Shown: positions 42,165 to 50,735, counted from the stretch's first letter. The stretch is 64,000 bases of DNA from Fusibacter_C sp942493125 (GCA_942493125.1 OW818667.1:496001-560000), one strand, 5' to 3'. Made by a program: numbers and translations. The notes: a model not told the origin generated them from the letters alone.

Positions 42165-43685
42165 CTATTGGACCATGTATTGTAACAACCCGTGTAACAA
42201 ACCCATCAATCCTGCCGTCAGCAATATCGGTGGTAATACCCTTCTATAGAGATTTGATTCTTGTCCATTTAGACCTGCTGCAGTGGCTGACATCAAGAGC
42301 GTCGTCGGTCCGAGACCAACACCTATTGAGCCTGCGATGGACTGAACGCCGCACATGAGATATGGACTCACGTTAAGTGCCGTTGCAATGTCGTATTGAA
42401 ATTTACCGAATAGAACATTTGAATTGGTATTGCTCCCCGTTATAAAGCTGCCTAAAACGCCGATAAACGGGGCGAAGAAAACATAGAAACTGCCCGTCAA
42501 CAAAGTCACTGTATAAGCCATTTTCTCTGTCATGCCACTGTCCATCATGATGAGCGCCATGACGATTAAAGCGGTCAAGCTCTTAGTTGTCGGCATGCAT
42601 TTTTTTACGGTCATATGAACGACGTTATTGAACGTTTGCTTATTGAATTTACCCAATCGATGGTAGGCTATCAGAGCGCCAAAAGCTGCCATAAGTAATA
42701 TTGGGCCGGGGTGACCGAATAGTTTGAGCTTTGCAAATGCCTCTTCAGCCTTGACAACAAAACCCAGAGATGTTTGAGATGCATCAAAACGAAAAGATAA
42801 AGCAAGATGATCTAGTGGCAACATTTGAAACCCAAGTGTGAGGACTAAAATGATGCCATAAGGCAATAACGCCGTCCAGATGGACATGTGTTCATCTTCT
42901 AATTTACTTTTTTTGACGGGTTTTTCCCTAATCCTGAAAATGGTATAAAGCGTGAGAAGTCCAGCCAACGCAGATAGTAAGCTGACCATTGACAATAGAT
43001 TTAAGTAAAGAGAAAGGGTCATGGTGACCATCATCACTACCGAGGTTGGCAGTACGTAGAACAAGCCTCTTTTGACGTCTTTAAAACCATCGTAGAAATA
43101 ACAGACGAAAAGGCCCATCATGACCATTGCGACGCCGTTGAAAATCGCCATTGCAAAACCCACTTGCTGTGGCTCAAGATTTGTGACTAATGAAATGGTA
43201 TAAAAGGATGAGCCCATTGAACCAAAGCTCACTGCCCAAGAATGACCAAGCAGAACAGCAACGGTAGACTTTATCGGCTCAAAGCCAAGTGATATCAAAA
43301 TTGGAACGACGATGACAACAGGCACGCCAAAGCCTGCAACCCCTTGAAGCGACGCTGAGAATAGCCAAGCAAGCATGAGAAACTGAACAAAAGGATCAGC
43401 GATAAAATGCATGATATTGGACGTGATCGTCTGGATGGCTTTAAATGCCCACACGACGTGATATAGAAATAGTGCCGACCAGATAATGACGAGCACGTAA
43501 AAAGCTAACGATAAGCCTTTTCCAACCGCTATAAGCAAGCCTTGCGCCTGAAAGCCAAACGCTAAAACGGCAATCACGGTGGTTAGCGCTAGTGCAATCA
43601 AACCCGATTTGACCGCTGTATATTTCAGACCAATAAGTCCAATGAGTAGTGCGATGATTGGTAAGAATGATAGTGCATTTAACAT
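42165..43685 (-). CDS. lldP: L-lactate permease family transporter
   Basis: A 506-residue membrane protein with about 12-14 helices. The LctP family is recognised by SASLQGVAGFGVPVVIV, FGSMGSSFYTI, and SFITGSNTNSNVLFGKFQYDIA followed by SIGVGLGPTTL. It should import L-lactate or a related 2-hydroxy acid with protons. CAAGGAGGATTTGAAAC precedes the ATG. It starts only about 25 bases after a terminator-like hairpin, so its promoter or an antitermination step must lie within that hairpin region. It is followed by the GGT gene eight bases later. Confidence 0.92.
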   Translation of the reverse strand: MLNALSFLPIIALLIGLIGLKYTAVKSGLIALALTTVIAVLAFGFQAQGLLIAVGKGLSLAFYVLVIIWSALFLYHVVWAFKAIQTITSNIMHFIADPFVQFLMLAWLFSASLQGVAGFGVPVVIVVPILISLGFEPIKSTVAVLLGHSWAVSFGSMGSSFYTISLVTNLEPQQVGFAMAIFNGVAMVMMGLFVCYFYDGFKDVKRGLFYVLPTSVVMMVTMTLSLYLNLLSMVSLLSALAGLLTLYTIFRIREKPVKKSKLEDEHMSIWTALLPYGIILVLTLGFQMLPLDHLALSFRFDASQTSLGFVVKAEEAFAKLKLFGHPGPILLMAAFGALIAYHRLGKFNKQTFNNVVHMTVKKCMPTTKSLTALIVMALIMMDSGMTEKMAYTVTLLTGSFYVFFAPFIGVLGSFITGSNTNSNVLFGKFQYDIATALNVSPYLMCGVQSIAGSIGVGLGPTTLLMSATAAGLNGQESNLYRRVLPPILLTAGLMGLLHGLLQYMVQ

Positions 43686-43710
43686 GTTTCAAATCCTCCT
43701 TGGACATATC

Positions 43711-43792
43711 AAAAAAAATTTATAGTTCTATTGTAGAACTTCTACATAAAACTATAAATTCCTTTAATTATGAAACTGCATGGTTCATAATT
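43711..43792 (-). terminator. Two hairpins and a palindrome between opuCB and the lactate permease gene
   Basis: On the minus strand a 9-bp hairpin (43766-43774 with 43784-43792) is followed by an 11-bp hairpin (43717-43727 with 43750-43760) and a T-tract, a good terminator. The loop of the second contains a perfect palindrome, GTAGAAcTTCTAC (43733-43745), which could be an operator. The arrangement could also act as an attenuator. Confidence 0.75.
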
Positions 43793-43801
43793 CGCTTGAA
43801 G

Positions 43802-44410
43802 TTATAATGCTTTCTCAATTTTACCGAGAAGATAATTGGCACTCACGGCAAGGCCTGCGGCAAGGATACTGCCCCAGACGATTTTGTTGACATTCATCGT
43901 TCGCAATCCATCAAATAAGATGGTGCCTAAGCCGCCTGCGTTGATAGATGCGGCGATGGTAGCAATGCCGATCGTTGAGACGATGGCGAGATGAATGCCT
44001 GTGAAAATGGCACGCTTAGATAAAGGTATCCTGATTTTCATGAGAATTTGCGTGTCCGTCATGCCCATTCCCATTGCAGACTCAATAATCGATGCATCGA
44101 CATCGTTTAACCCTGCTATAAAATTTCGTAGCAATAAATACTGATTGTATAAAACGAGTACGACTATTGCAGTGACTTCGCCGAGTCCAGTTACAGGGAT
44201 CAATATGGCAAAGAGCGCTAAGCTTGGCACTGAATAGACAACAGAAAACGTGTAAACAAGAAGTTTTGAAATCAGTCTTGAGCGCATGGCTAGAAACGTT
44301 AGCAAAGCTGCCATAAAAAGTGATATGACTAAAGTGATGCTCACTAACATTAAATGCTCAATTAAAGCGGTTCCTAATTTGTCACCGTACTTGATCAGGT
44401 AATTAATCAC
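43802..44410 (-). CDS. opuCB: Osmoprotectant ABC transporter permease (OpuCB-like)
   Basis: A 202-residue membrane protein with five or six helices and the BPD-transport inner-membrane EAA loop (ESAMGMGMTDTQILMKIRIPLS). The sequence type is that of the glycine betaine/carnitine/choline permeases. It forms half of the channel with the second permease encoded upstream at 46.2 kb. Its start overlaps the ATPase gene by four bases. Confidence 0.9.
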   Translation of the reverse strand: MINYLIKYGDKLGTALIEHLMLVSITLVISLFMAALLTFLAMRSRLISKLLVYTFSVVYSVPSLALFAILIPVTGLGEVTAIVVLVLYNQYLLLRNFIAGLNDVDASIIESAMGMGMTDTQILMKIRIPLSKRAIFTGIHLAIVSTIGIATIAASINAGGLGTILFDGLRTMNVNKIVWGSILAAGLAVSANYLLGKIEKAL

Positions 44411-45180
44411 GCTTCATCAACCTCCCAAAAAAGCTTTTGATTGCGCGATGATGCAATCAATGAGGCAACAAAGTCGTCTGCTGGCTTTTTAACGATATTC
44501 ATCGGCGTGTCATACTGCCGAATACTGCCTTCGTTCATAATGATTACTTTTGTCCCCAATCTAAACGCTTCGTTAATATCATGTGTGACCAAAATAAAGG
44601 TCTTTTTTAACCCTTTGTGAATGCGTATTAGCTCTTCCTGCAAATTCATTCGTGTGATGGCATCGATTGCACCAAATGGTTCATCTAGGAGCATGACTTT
44701 CGGATCTACCGCAAGCGCTCTAGCAAGACCGACTCTTTGTTGCTGTCCACCGGAAAGCTCAGAAGGATATCTTGACTTAAATACGTCAGGGTCAAGCCCC
44801 ACAAGTGTCAACAAATCATTGACACGCGCTTCTGTCTTCTCAGAATCCCATTTCATGAGCTTAGGGACGGTGGCAATATTATTTGCGATCGTCATATGCG
44901 GAAACAAACCAACCTGTTGTATGACATATCCGATGCCCCTTCGCAGTTTAACAATGTCTTTTTCGAGTATATCTTCACCGTACAATTTAATTGTGCCGCC
45001 ACTTGGCTCAACCAATCGATTGATCATTTTTAATAATGTCGTTTTACCACAGCCTGATGAACCAAGAATTGTCACGAACTCGCCTTCTTCAATTGTAAGA
45101 TCGACATGATTTACTGCATTGTAATCGCCATCATTATAGTTTTTACTTACATCAGAAAACTGTATCGCAATATTGGACAA
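44407..45180 (-). CDS. opuCA: Osmoprotectant ABC transporter ATPase (OpuCA-like, no CBS domains)
   Basis: A 257-residue ABC ATPase: Walker A GSSGCGKTT, signature LSGGQQQR, Walker B VMLLDEPFGA and H-loop LVTHD. Sequence type is the glycine betaine/proline betaine class. It ends about 130 residues short of typical OpuCA, which carries two C-terminal CBS domains that sense ionic strength or c-di-AMP; these are missing. It overlaps the permease gene by four bases and lies 12 bp after the binding-protein gene. Confidence 0.9.
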   Translation of the reverse strand: MSNIAIQFSDVSKNYNDGDYNAVNHVDLTIEEGEFVTILGSSGCGKTTLLKMINRLVEPSGGTIKLYGEDILEKDIVKLRRGIGYVIQQVGLFPHMTIANNIATVPKLMKWDSEKTEARVNDLLTLVGLDPDVFKSRYPSELSGGQQQRVGLARALAVDPKVMLLDEPFGAIDAITRMNLQEELIRIHKGLKKTFILVTHDINEAFRLGTKVIIMNEGSIRQYDTPMNIVKKPADDFVASLIASSRNQKLFWEVDEA

Positions 45181-45192
45181 TTGGCCCCTCCT

Positions 45193-46134
45193 CTATTTCA
45201 TCGACTCAAAAAAGTCTTTTGCAACCTCTTCATACTCTTGTTTGTCCACATCGACTTTTGCATTGAGTTCCGTTATCGTTTTCGTATCAAGTCTTGCGCT
45301 GATATCATTCAAAATTGCCGCAATTTCTGGATAGGCGTCTAAAACGTTGTTTCTAACGATTGGGGTCAAATTATATGGTGGCCAAACTTGTTTATCATCC
45401 ACTAGTAATGTAAAGTCTTCCGTATTCACGAGTTGACCTTCCGTTGTATAGGCTGGCGCAACATCTGCTTCATTATTTTTTAGAACTTCATATTTCAGAC
45501 CGTTATCATAAATTTTTGACGATTTCCATTCAAATTTACCATAGGTTTTCTCGAGTGCTGGAATTCCATCTTCTCTTTGATCGAATTCCCCTTGTGAGGC
45601 AAAACGTATTTCGCTCGCATTTTTTTGTAAATCAGAGATGGTAACGATGCCATATTTCTCAGCTACATCCGTTCTTATCACAAGACCTTGCCCATCGTTT
45701 GCCGCAGAATATTCAAGCCAAGTTATGTCAAACTGCTCAGCATAACCAGCTTTGACCGTTTGATAAACTTCATCTGGATCAGTAAGTAGCGGCATTTTGA
45801 GTATGGAAAGTAAGCCTGTACCAGTATATTCAGGATATAAATCTATTTCATCGTTAATAATCGATGCATGAATAATTGAACCAGCTATATTCGGCACTCT
45901 TTCAACTTCAAATCCTGCATTTTCAAGTGCCAAAGCATATAGTTCACCTACGATCAAGTTTTCTGTGAAATCCTTTGTTCCAATGCGAACTTTTTTTGTG
46001 ACCGGATCTTGATCCACGGTGTTTTCTGCTGTGTTTTCATCAGTACTATCAGTCGAATTGCCACACGCAGTCACCGCTATTAGAAGCAAGAGCATCATAG
46101 TTGTTAATAAAAATCGTTTTATCATTTTATTCAT
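45193..46134 (-). CDS. opuCC: Osmoprotectant-binding lipoprotein (OpuCC-like)
   Basis: A 313-residue lipoprotein. The signal peptide ends with lipobox VTAC (C25). The mature part is an OpuAC-type binding domain starting VRIGTKDFTENLIVGELYALALE and containing YPEYTGTGL. It should capture betaine, carnitine, choline or a similar compatible solute. The ATG at 46134 lies six bases after AAGAAGGTG, so GTG 46143 is rejected. It stands between the two permease-containing parts of the operon. Confidence 0.92.
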   Translation of the reverse strand: MNKMIKRFLLTTMMLLLLIAVTACGNSTDSTDENTAENTVDQDPVTKKVRIGTKDFTENLIVGELYALALENAGFEVERVPNIAGSIIHASIINDEIDLYPEYTGTGLLSILKMPLLTDPDEVYQTVKAGYAEQFDITWLEYSAANDGQGLVIRTDVAEKYGIVTISDLQKNASEIRFASQGEFDQREDGIPALEKTYGKFEWKSSKIYDNGLKYEVLKNNEADVAPAYTTEGQLVNTEDFTLLVDDKQVWPPYNLTPIVRNNVLDAYPEIAAILNDISARLDTKTITELNAKVDVDKQEYEEVAKDFFESMK

Positions 46135-46172
46135 TTTCAACACCTTCTTTCTGTCATAATAAATATTTAATT

Positions 46173-46823
46173 TTAAATATTTTTATACCTTACTGTTGCT
46201 CTACCAATCAAGTCAAGCAACAAGCCTGAAAAAATTGATAAGAAAGCAACAGATAACCCACCAAGTAACAGCAAATCCGTTCGATTCAATCCAAGACCTG
46301 TAAAAATCAAATCGCCAAGACCGCCCGCTCCAATTTTAGAGGCCAACGTTGCACTGGCAATAATTTCTATCATGGCCGTTTTAATACCTGTTAGGATCAA
46401 TGGCAATGCCAAAGGCAATTTAACTTTGCTAAACACTTGATTCTCTGTCATGCCCATACCGTAAGCCGTTTCAATCATAAAATCTGGTACGCTTGTCAAC
46501 CCCGCAATCGTGTTAAGTAGGATTGGCGGTACAGCAAGTAGCACCAATGCGGTCATAGCTGGTTTTAAGCCCGTGCCTAATATGGGAATCAGAAGGATCA
46601 AGACCGCTAAACTTGGAATAACCCTTAGTATTTGAAAAACAGAGACCAACCACTTATCTGCACGTTTGTATTTCGTTGCAATAAAGCCACCGGGGACACC
46701 GATCGCCATAGCAATCAAAAGGGACAGTATACTTATCCAGATATGTTCCTGCACAGACGTTAAATAACGCGTCATATTTTGATTCAAGTAGTCCAGCATT
46801 TGCGTTAGAATATACTCGTTCAT
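46173..46823 (-). CDS. opuCD: Osmoprotectant ABC transporter permease (OpuCD-like)
   Basis: A 216-residue membrane protein with the same fold as the other permease, including an EAA loop (ETAYGMGMTENQVFSKVKLPLA) and a GGLGDLIFTGL C-terminal segment. It is the first gene of the operon, followed by the binding protein, the ATPase and the second permease. GGAGAGAAA precedes the ATG. The four-gene set should import osmoprotectants under salt stress. Confidence 0.9.
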   Translation of the reverse strand: MNEYILTQMLDYLNQNMTRYLTSVQEHIWISILSLLIAMAIGVPGGFIATKYKRADKWLVSVFQILRVIPSLAVLILLIPILGTGLKPAMTALVLLAVPPILLNTIAGLTSVPDFMIETAYGMGMTENQVFSKVKLPLALPLILTGIKTAMIEIIASATLASKIGAGGLGDLIFTGLGLNRTDLLLLGGLSVAFLSIFSGLLLDLIGRATVRYKNI

Positions 46824-46910
46824 TTTCTCTCCAATTAACCCTCACAATATAAGATATATACCCATTATCGTAAAAAGAAACGAATTTAAGGTCAAAAATG
46901 CATCAATCAA

Positions 46911-46947
46911 AAAAATGAAAAGCCAGAGTTATTAGAATCTCTGGCTT
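46911..46947 (-). terminator. Terminator after the NmrA-like gene
   Basis: A 9-bp stem (46920-46928 with 46939-46947) followed on the minus strand by TTCATTTTTTT, 62 bases after the NmrA-like stop codon and just before the opuC operon. Confidence 0.75.
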
Positions 46948-47008
46948 AAAGCTTACTATTTTATTTCATGTCTATGCGATTCAATCTTTCTGGTGACAAA
47001 CGATTTAA

Positions 47009-47863
47009 TTAGGAAAATGCATTTAGGTTTTCATTTACAAACTGCTCAAACGTTCTCGGCTTTTTACCAGTGAGCTCAAAAAAAGTATTTGTAACCGCTT
47101 TTGCAGTCCCCATCCGCGTCATAAAATATAAGGCGACGGTGACATTGACATACGCTTTGTCAAGCCCACGACTCTTGATTGCATGGTTGCGATATTTCAA
47201 AAAACCAGGTTTGGCATAATCAATTTTTCTACCTATAATCCTGCTCAAGATTTCTGCAATCTCATAATAATCCAATGCCTCTGGTCCTGTAATGGTATGT
47301 GCCGAATTCTTGTGTTTATCGGGTTCATGTAAAATGGTTGCAATCGCCAAGCCTATATCAGCTGCATCGATAAAGCTCGTTTTGCTTTTGCCAGCTGGAA
47401 TAAAAATCTTATTTTGTGCTTTGATTTCAAACGCGTGTATACCAGAGACATTTTGCATAAAAAATCCAGGTCTTATATGTGAATATGGCAACCCAGATGT
47501 TTCAATATACTTTTCGATTTTATGATGTGGTGGAATCGTGTTTTTTTCTATGCCCATCAGTGATAAAAAACTGATGAGTTTGATAGCATGATTTTTAGCA
47601 GCCTCGATAAATGGATACAAATCTTCCGGTTTCCCGAGATGAGGCGGCCTCATAAGAAAGATTCTGTCAACGCCTTCAAGCGCGCTTTCAAATGTCTCAG
47701 GTTTTGTGAAATCGAATCGTGCAGGCGTCACGCTATCGCCAAACAGTTTCATGAGCTTAGGCACATCAGTACCTGCAGCGACAACAGATTCGCCCAATTT
47801 TAAAAGTTCATTGACGACGTAACACCCAACATTTCCCGATGCGCCTGTAACTAGTATTTTCAT
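47009..47863 (-). CDS. NmrA-like NAD(P)-binding protein (atypical SDR)
   Basis: A 284-residue Rossmann-fold protein. The nucleotide-binding motif is VTGASGNVG at the N-terminus. It has the NmrA/QOR2-type layout with RPGFFMQNVSG and an ADIGLAIA segment, and no Tyr-x-x-x-Lys catalytic pair. Relatives sense redox state or reduce quinones. It starts three bases after the MarR gene stop with GAGGTG upstream, so the pair is co-transcribed and presumably controlled by the MarR protein. Confidence 0.87.
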   Translation of the reverse strand: MKILVTGASGNVGCYVVNELLKLGESVVAAGTDVPKLMKLFGDSVTPARFDFTKPETFESALEGVDRIFLMRPPHLGKPEDLYPFIEAAKNHAIKLISFLSLMGIEKNTIPPHHKIEKYIETSGLPYSHIRPGFFMQNVSGIHAFEIKAQNKIFIPAGKSKTSFIDAADIGLAIATILHEPDKHKNSAHTITGPEALDYYEIAEILSRIIGRKIDYAKPGFLKYRNHAIKSRGLDKAYVNVTVALYFMTRMGTAKAVTNTFFELTGKKPRTFEQFVNENLNAFS

Positions 47864-47866
47864 CTA

Positions 47867-48286
47867 TTACACCTCTTTCAGAATTTTATTTGCAGTTTCA
47901 ATCAATTCAATAAATTGGTTGAATTTTGACTCGCCCATTTTTTCTTTCAACAATTCGACGGTTTTAAAATACTCGATGAATGTCGTTTCAACAAGCGTAA
48001 TTCCTTTGTCTGTTAGGGAAATGGTGTAGCTTCGCTTATCTGTCTCAGAAGGCGAATGCATCAAGTACCCTTTATTGACTAACGCTTTGACCATCGCAGT
48101 TACAGATGGCTTTGCGATGTTGAAGAATTGACTGATCATCAATGGCGTTACAGAATCACTTTGCTTTTGAGTGTAAATTAAAACGCCCATTTCACTTGGA
48201 CGTATGGGTAGGTCACGCTTTGTGTTCATATGCAATCTGCAAAACATACCGATTGCATCGGCACTATTTACTAAATCGGGTTTCAT
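47867..48286 (-). CDS. MarR-family transcriptional regulator
   Basis: A 139-residue winged-helix protein. The recognition region runs from TPLMISQFFNIAKPSVTAMV to the wing SETDKRSYTISLTDKG. MarR proteins act as dimers on palindromes and respond to small aromatic or oxidising compounds. GGAGGCGCAA precedes the ATG at 48286, so the in-frame start at 48298 is rejected. The gene's own promoter holds a perfect palindrome, indicating autoregulation together with the NmrA-like gene. Confidence 0.92.
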   Translation of the reverse strand: MKPDLVNSADAIGMFCRLHMNTKRDLPIRPSEMGVLIYTQKQSDSVTPLMISQFFNIAKPSVTAMVKALVNKGYLMHSPSETDKRSYTISLTDKGITLVETTFIEYFKTVELLKEKMGESKFNQFIELIETANKILKEV

Positions 48287-48296
48287 TTGCGCCTCC

Positions 48297-48348
48297 ATAT
48301 AGTTAGTCTGACTAACTATATTTTAATGTCTTGTTCGGCCGTTGTCAA
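48297..48348 (-). promoter_or_regulatory. Consensus promoter and MarR-type operator
   Basis: On the minus strand a perfect TTGACA -35 (48343-48348), a 17-bp spacer and a TAAAAT -10 (48320-48325) precede the marR gene. A perfect inverted repeat with 12-bp arms around one central base (48297-48308 and 48310-48321) covers the end of the -10 and the start site, ending just before the GGAGG. This is the classical layout for a self-repressing MarR gene. Confidence 0.88.
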
Positions 48349-48353
48349 GACGT

Positions 48354-48380
48354 AAAAAAACCGTTCATAAAAGAACGGTT
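48354..48380 (-). terminator. Terminator of the CsoR-EamA operon
   Basis: An 8-bp stem AACCGTTC/GAACGGTT (48359-48366 with 48373-48380) followed by a T-tract on the minus strand, eight bases after the transporter stop codon. Confidence 0.88.
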
Positions 48381-48387
48381 TAACTGC

Positions 48388-49476
48388 TTAATGCGTATGT
48401 CGATGATGCAAATCTGGCAAATGTTCATGGACATGTTCAACTTGATCATGTTGATGCTCGTGTGAATGCTCACCCTCAATTTCATGGTCATGTTTGTGCG
48501 TGTGATGCCCATCGCTGTGGTTATGTTTATGCTCGTGCGTCTCAGTCCAATGTATGTGACTATGTTTATGATCTTCAGATACTGCAAAATAGGTGCCTAA
48601 AAGCATGATGAAGAGTGCCGTCATAAACGTCCAAGTGATAGGCTCCTTCAGTACGATCCACGAGACGATGACGCCAATAAAAGGCGCTGTTGCGTAGAAT
48701 GCACTTGTCCTTGCAGCCCCAAGCTCGCGTTGTGCTTTAATATAAAGATAGATGCTCATGCCATATGCGACAAAACCAAGCAATAGAGTGAACGCTATAT
48801 AGATGAGGTTGAAGCTGAACTCTTTTATGGCAAAACATATAATTAATGATCCTATACCTGAACCAAATCCTTTGACGACGACGATTTGAAGGGGATCCTT
48901 CAAAGAAAGCATACGCGTACAATTGTTTTCAAAGCCCCAAGAGATACAAGCGAGTATGACAAATAGCGACCCCACTGAAAATGTTAAACTTGAGACGTCT
49001 TGTAGAGATAAGAGCATGCTTGAAAGTGTGATCAGTATAATTGCCAGCCACATCCGCTTGCCAATCGTCTCTTTAAAAATAAGTAGCGCAATCATGGTAG
49101 TTGCCACTATTTCAAAATTGTTTAGCAGTGACGCATTTGAAGAAGTCGTAAGTGTCAGTCCGACCATCAGAAAAATTGGTGCAGCTATATCCAATAAGAT
49201 CATGCCTACTATATATGGCATTTCTTTTCTCGTGATTTTAGCTTCTTTTTTCTCGCGCTTCATCAAAACTTGATAGAGATTAACACCTAACATGCCTAAA
49301 CCCGCCCCAAGGTATAGAAGTGCTGCCATCAAAGTAGGTGGTATTTCAACAAGCAACAGCTTTGATACTGGTGCACTGATGCCATATAACAGAGCTGCTA
49401 AAATAGCATATCCAATCGCAATCACTTTTCTATCGCCACCACTATTTTTAAGTTTCAATCGCATAGAATCCATCAT
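48388..49476 (-). CDS. EamA transporter with histidine-rich metal-binding tail
   Basis: A 362-residue DMT-superfamily transporter with ten helices in two EamA repeats (about residues 15-300). It is followed by a cytoplasmic tail of about 61 residues of which about 24 are His, mostly in HxH pattern. Such tails bind Ni, Co, Zn or Cu in metal transporters and chaperones but are rare on EamA proteins. It follows a CsoR-family repressor gene by about 20 bp, so metal export is the likely role. AGAGGA precedes the ATG. Confidence 0.88.
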   Translation of the reverse strand: MMDSMRLKLKNSGGDRKVIAIGYAILAALLYGISAPVSKLLLVEIPPTLMAALLYLGAGLGMLGVNLYQVLMKREKKEAKITRKEMPYIVGMILLDIAAPIFLMVGLTLTTSSNASLLNNFEIVATTMIALLIFKETIGKRMWLAIILITLSSMLLSLQDVSSLTFSVGSLFVILACISWGFENNCTRMLSLKDPLQIVVVKGFGSGIGSLIICFAIKEFSFNLIYIAFTLLLGFVAYGMSIYLYIKAQRELGAARTSAFYATAPFIGVIVSWIVLKEPITWTFMTALFIMLLGTYFAVSEDHKHSHIHWTETHEHKHNHSDGHHTHKHDHEIEGEHSHEHQHDQVEHVHEHLPDLHHRHTH

Positions 49477-49496
49477 TTTTATCCTCTTGTGTCATA

Positions 49497-49799
49497 TTAA
49501 TGTATGCCCGCATCTTTCTTGATATTGATGCCAACATATTGGTTGACTGCTTCGATAAGGTCATTGATGACTTTTTTATCCCCCTCTTTCGCCGCTTCGA
49601 CGACACAGTGATTGATATGATCTTCTATGACAACTTTGCTTGTACTGTTCAGTGCAGAAATAACCGCTGAAATCTGAGTCAGAATCTCACTGCAATCTCT
49701 GCCTTCCTCTGCCATTTTCTTAACAGATTCAAGATGTCCAATTGCTCTGGACAGTCGATTGATCACTTGTTTACTTTGAGGGTGATTGTGTGCAGTCAT
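49497..49799 (-). CDS. CsoR/RcnR-family metal-sensing repressor
   Basis: A 100-residue all-helical repressor (DUF156). With the ATG at 49799 (GGAGGCTTAATT upstream), the metal ligands fall at C36, H61 and C65. This is the Cu(I)-sensing CsoR pattern and unlike RcnR, which has His at the last position. An extra HNH at residues 4-6 recalls the N-terminal His of Ni/Co sensors, so metal choice is open. It is the first gene of a two-gene operon with the His-tailed transporter and has a palindromic site at its own promoter. Confidence 0.9.
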   Translation of the reverse strand: MTAHNHPQSKQVINRLSRAIGHLESVKKMAEEGRDCSEILTQISAVISALNSTSKVVIEDHINHCVVEAAKEGDKKVINDLIEAVNQYVGINIKKDAGIH

Positions 49800-49817
49800 A
49801 ATTAAGCCTCCAACATC

Positions 49818-49866
49818 CCCCCTAGGGGGTTTTTTATAGTATATCATAAATTTAATTTTCATACAA
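49818..49866 (-). promoter_or_regulatory. Promoter and CsoR-type operator
   Basis: On the minus strand TTGTAT (49861-49866), a 17-bp spacer and TATACT (49838-49843) form a promoter. Ten to twenty bases downstream is the palindrome CCCCCTAGGGGG (49818-49829). G/C tracts of this form are the known operator type for CsoR/RcnR regulators. The site covers the probable transcription start, so binding would block initiation. Confidence 0.8.
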
Positions 49867-49891
49867 AAAAACCGTTCTTTACAAGAACGGT
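49864..49891 (-). terminator. Terminator of the trypsin-like protease gene
   Basis: A 9-bp stem ACCGTTCTT/AAGAACGGT (49871-49879 with 49883-49891) with a downstream T-tract on the minus strand. The T-tract runs into the -35 of the csoR promoter. Its stem shares the core ACCGTTC with the terminator at the other end of that operon. Confidence 0.85.
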
Positions 49892-49922
49892 AATATTTTA
49901 GTAAGTATTCATTTTTAAGCCA

Positions 49923-50735
49923 CTATTGATTGGGTTCTTTCCATTCGTTTAAAAATAGTTGTATTTGATCAAGTGGTATAGCCATCCCAGATATAAACTG
50001 ACGGAAAAAGTTCTCGTTGCCTCCAAGAGTGATGCCCACAATCTCCATGTCTTCATTGAGTAATGCACTACCACTGCTGCCTTGAGAAGTTACAGCAGAA
50101 TGATTAATGATCGTATAGTCGAATGTTCCGATTTCATCTTCATAATGCCAAACTTTTCGACTTCCTAACCTGCCAGCTGTGACTATGTTCCTTTCACCGA
50201 ATGGATTACTCATAGTGGCTACTTTGTCCCCAAATTTAGCTTTTTCATCTGACAATGACAAAACAGTATACTCTTTATCACTCACAAAACTAATGATTGC
50301 CAAATCGTATTTTTCACTTATAAAGTCGACTTTTATCTCGGGAAACTGCAAATAATAGTCCGCAACCCCGTTCCCCATATTCTCTTTCTCAATATCCATA
50401 TCATCATATCCAAGTACGACGGTTTGCGTTTTATCTACATCTCTTACTTCTGAGATTACATGCAACGCAGTAAGTGCAAAATATCGATTGCCCTCTTTTC
50501 GAAAAATAACACCACTGGCACCTGCAGAAACACTTATGGAACTACTGTTATATCCCGTGCTGTAGTTAAGTTGAACAATCTTGATATTCGCAGGGAGTGC
50601 TTGACGCTTCACCTTCTCAATAAAATCACGGTTCATCGTTTCATTGAAAATCGGTTTGATGAATGGCAGGAATACAGTAATGAATAATATAGAAACGAGT
50701 ATTAAAAGTGGTATTTTATTTACTTTGATCTTCAT
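49923..50735 (-). CDS. Membrane-anchored trypsin-like serine protease
   Basis: A 270-residue protein with an N-terminal signal anchor (about 8-28) and a chymotrypsin-fold domain. The catalytic triad is H92 (TALHVI), D144 (KYDLAII) and S221 (QGSSGSA). No PDZ domain follows, unlike HtrA proteins, so it is a short S1-type protease facing the outside. Its substrate is unknown. It appears monocistronic, with hairpins on both sides. Confidence 0.87.
   Translation of the reverse strand: MKIKVNKIPLLILVSILFITVFLPFIKPIFNETMNRDFIEKVKRQALPANIKIVQLNYSTGYNSSSISVSAGASGVIFRKEGNRYFALTALHVISEVRDVDKTQTVVLGYDDMDIEKENMGNGVADYYLQFPEIKVDFISEKYDLAIISFVSDKEYTVLSLSDEKAKFGDKVATMSNPFGERNIVTAGRLGSRKVWHYEDEIGTFDYTIINHSAVTSQGSSGSALLNEDMEIVGITLGGNENFFRQFISGMAIPLDQIQLFLNEWKEPNQ

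Noticed and set aside
44621..45109. Plus-strand open frame of 162 codons inside the OpuCA ATPase gene
   Set aside because: It mirrors the conserved ABC motifs on the other strand; its composition is that of a shadow frame.
48345..48587. Open frame of 80 codons over the histidine-rich tail
   Set aside because: It is a second-frame reading of the repetitive CAT/CAC-rich tail of the EamA gene and has no start site of its own.
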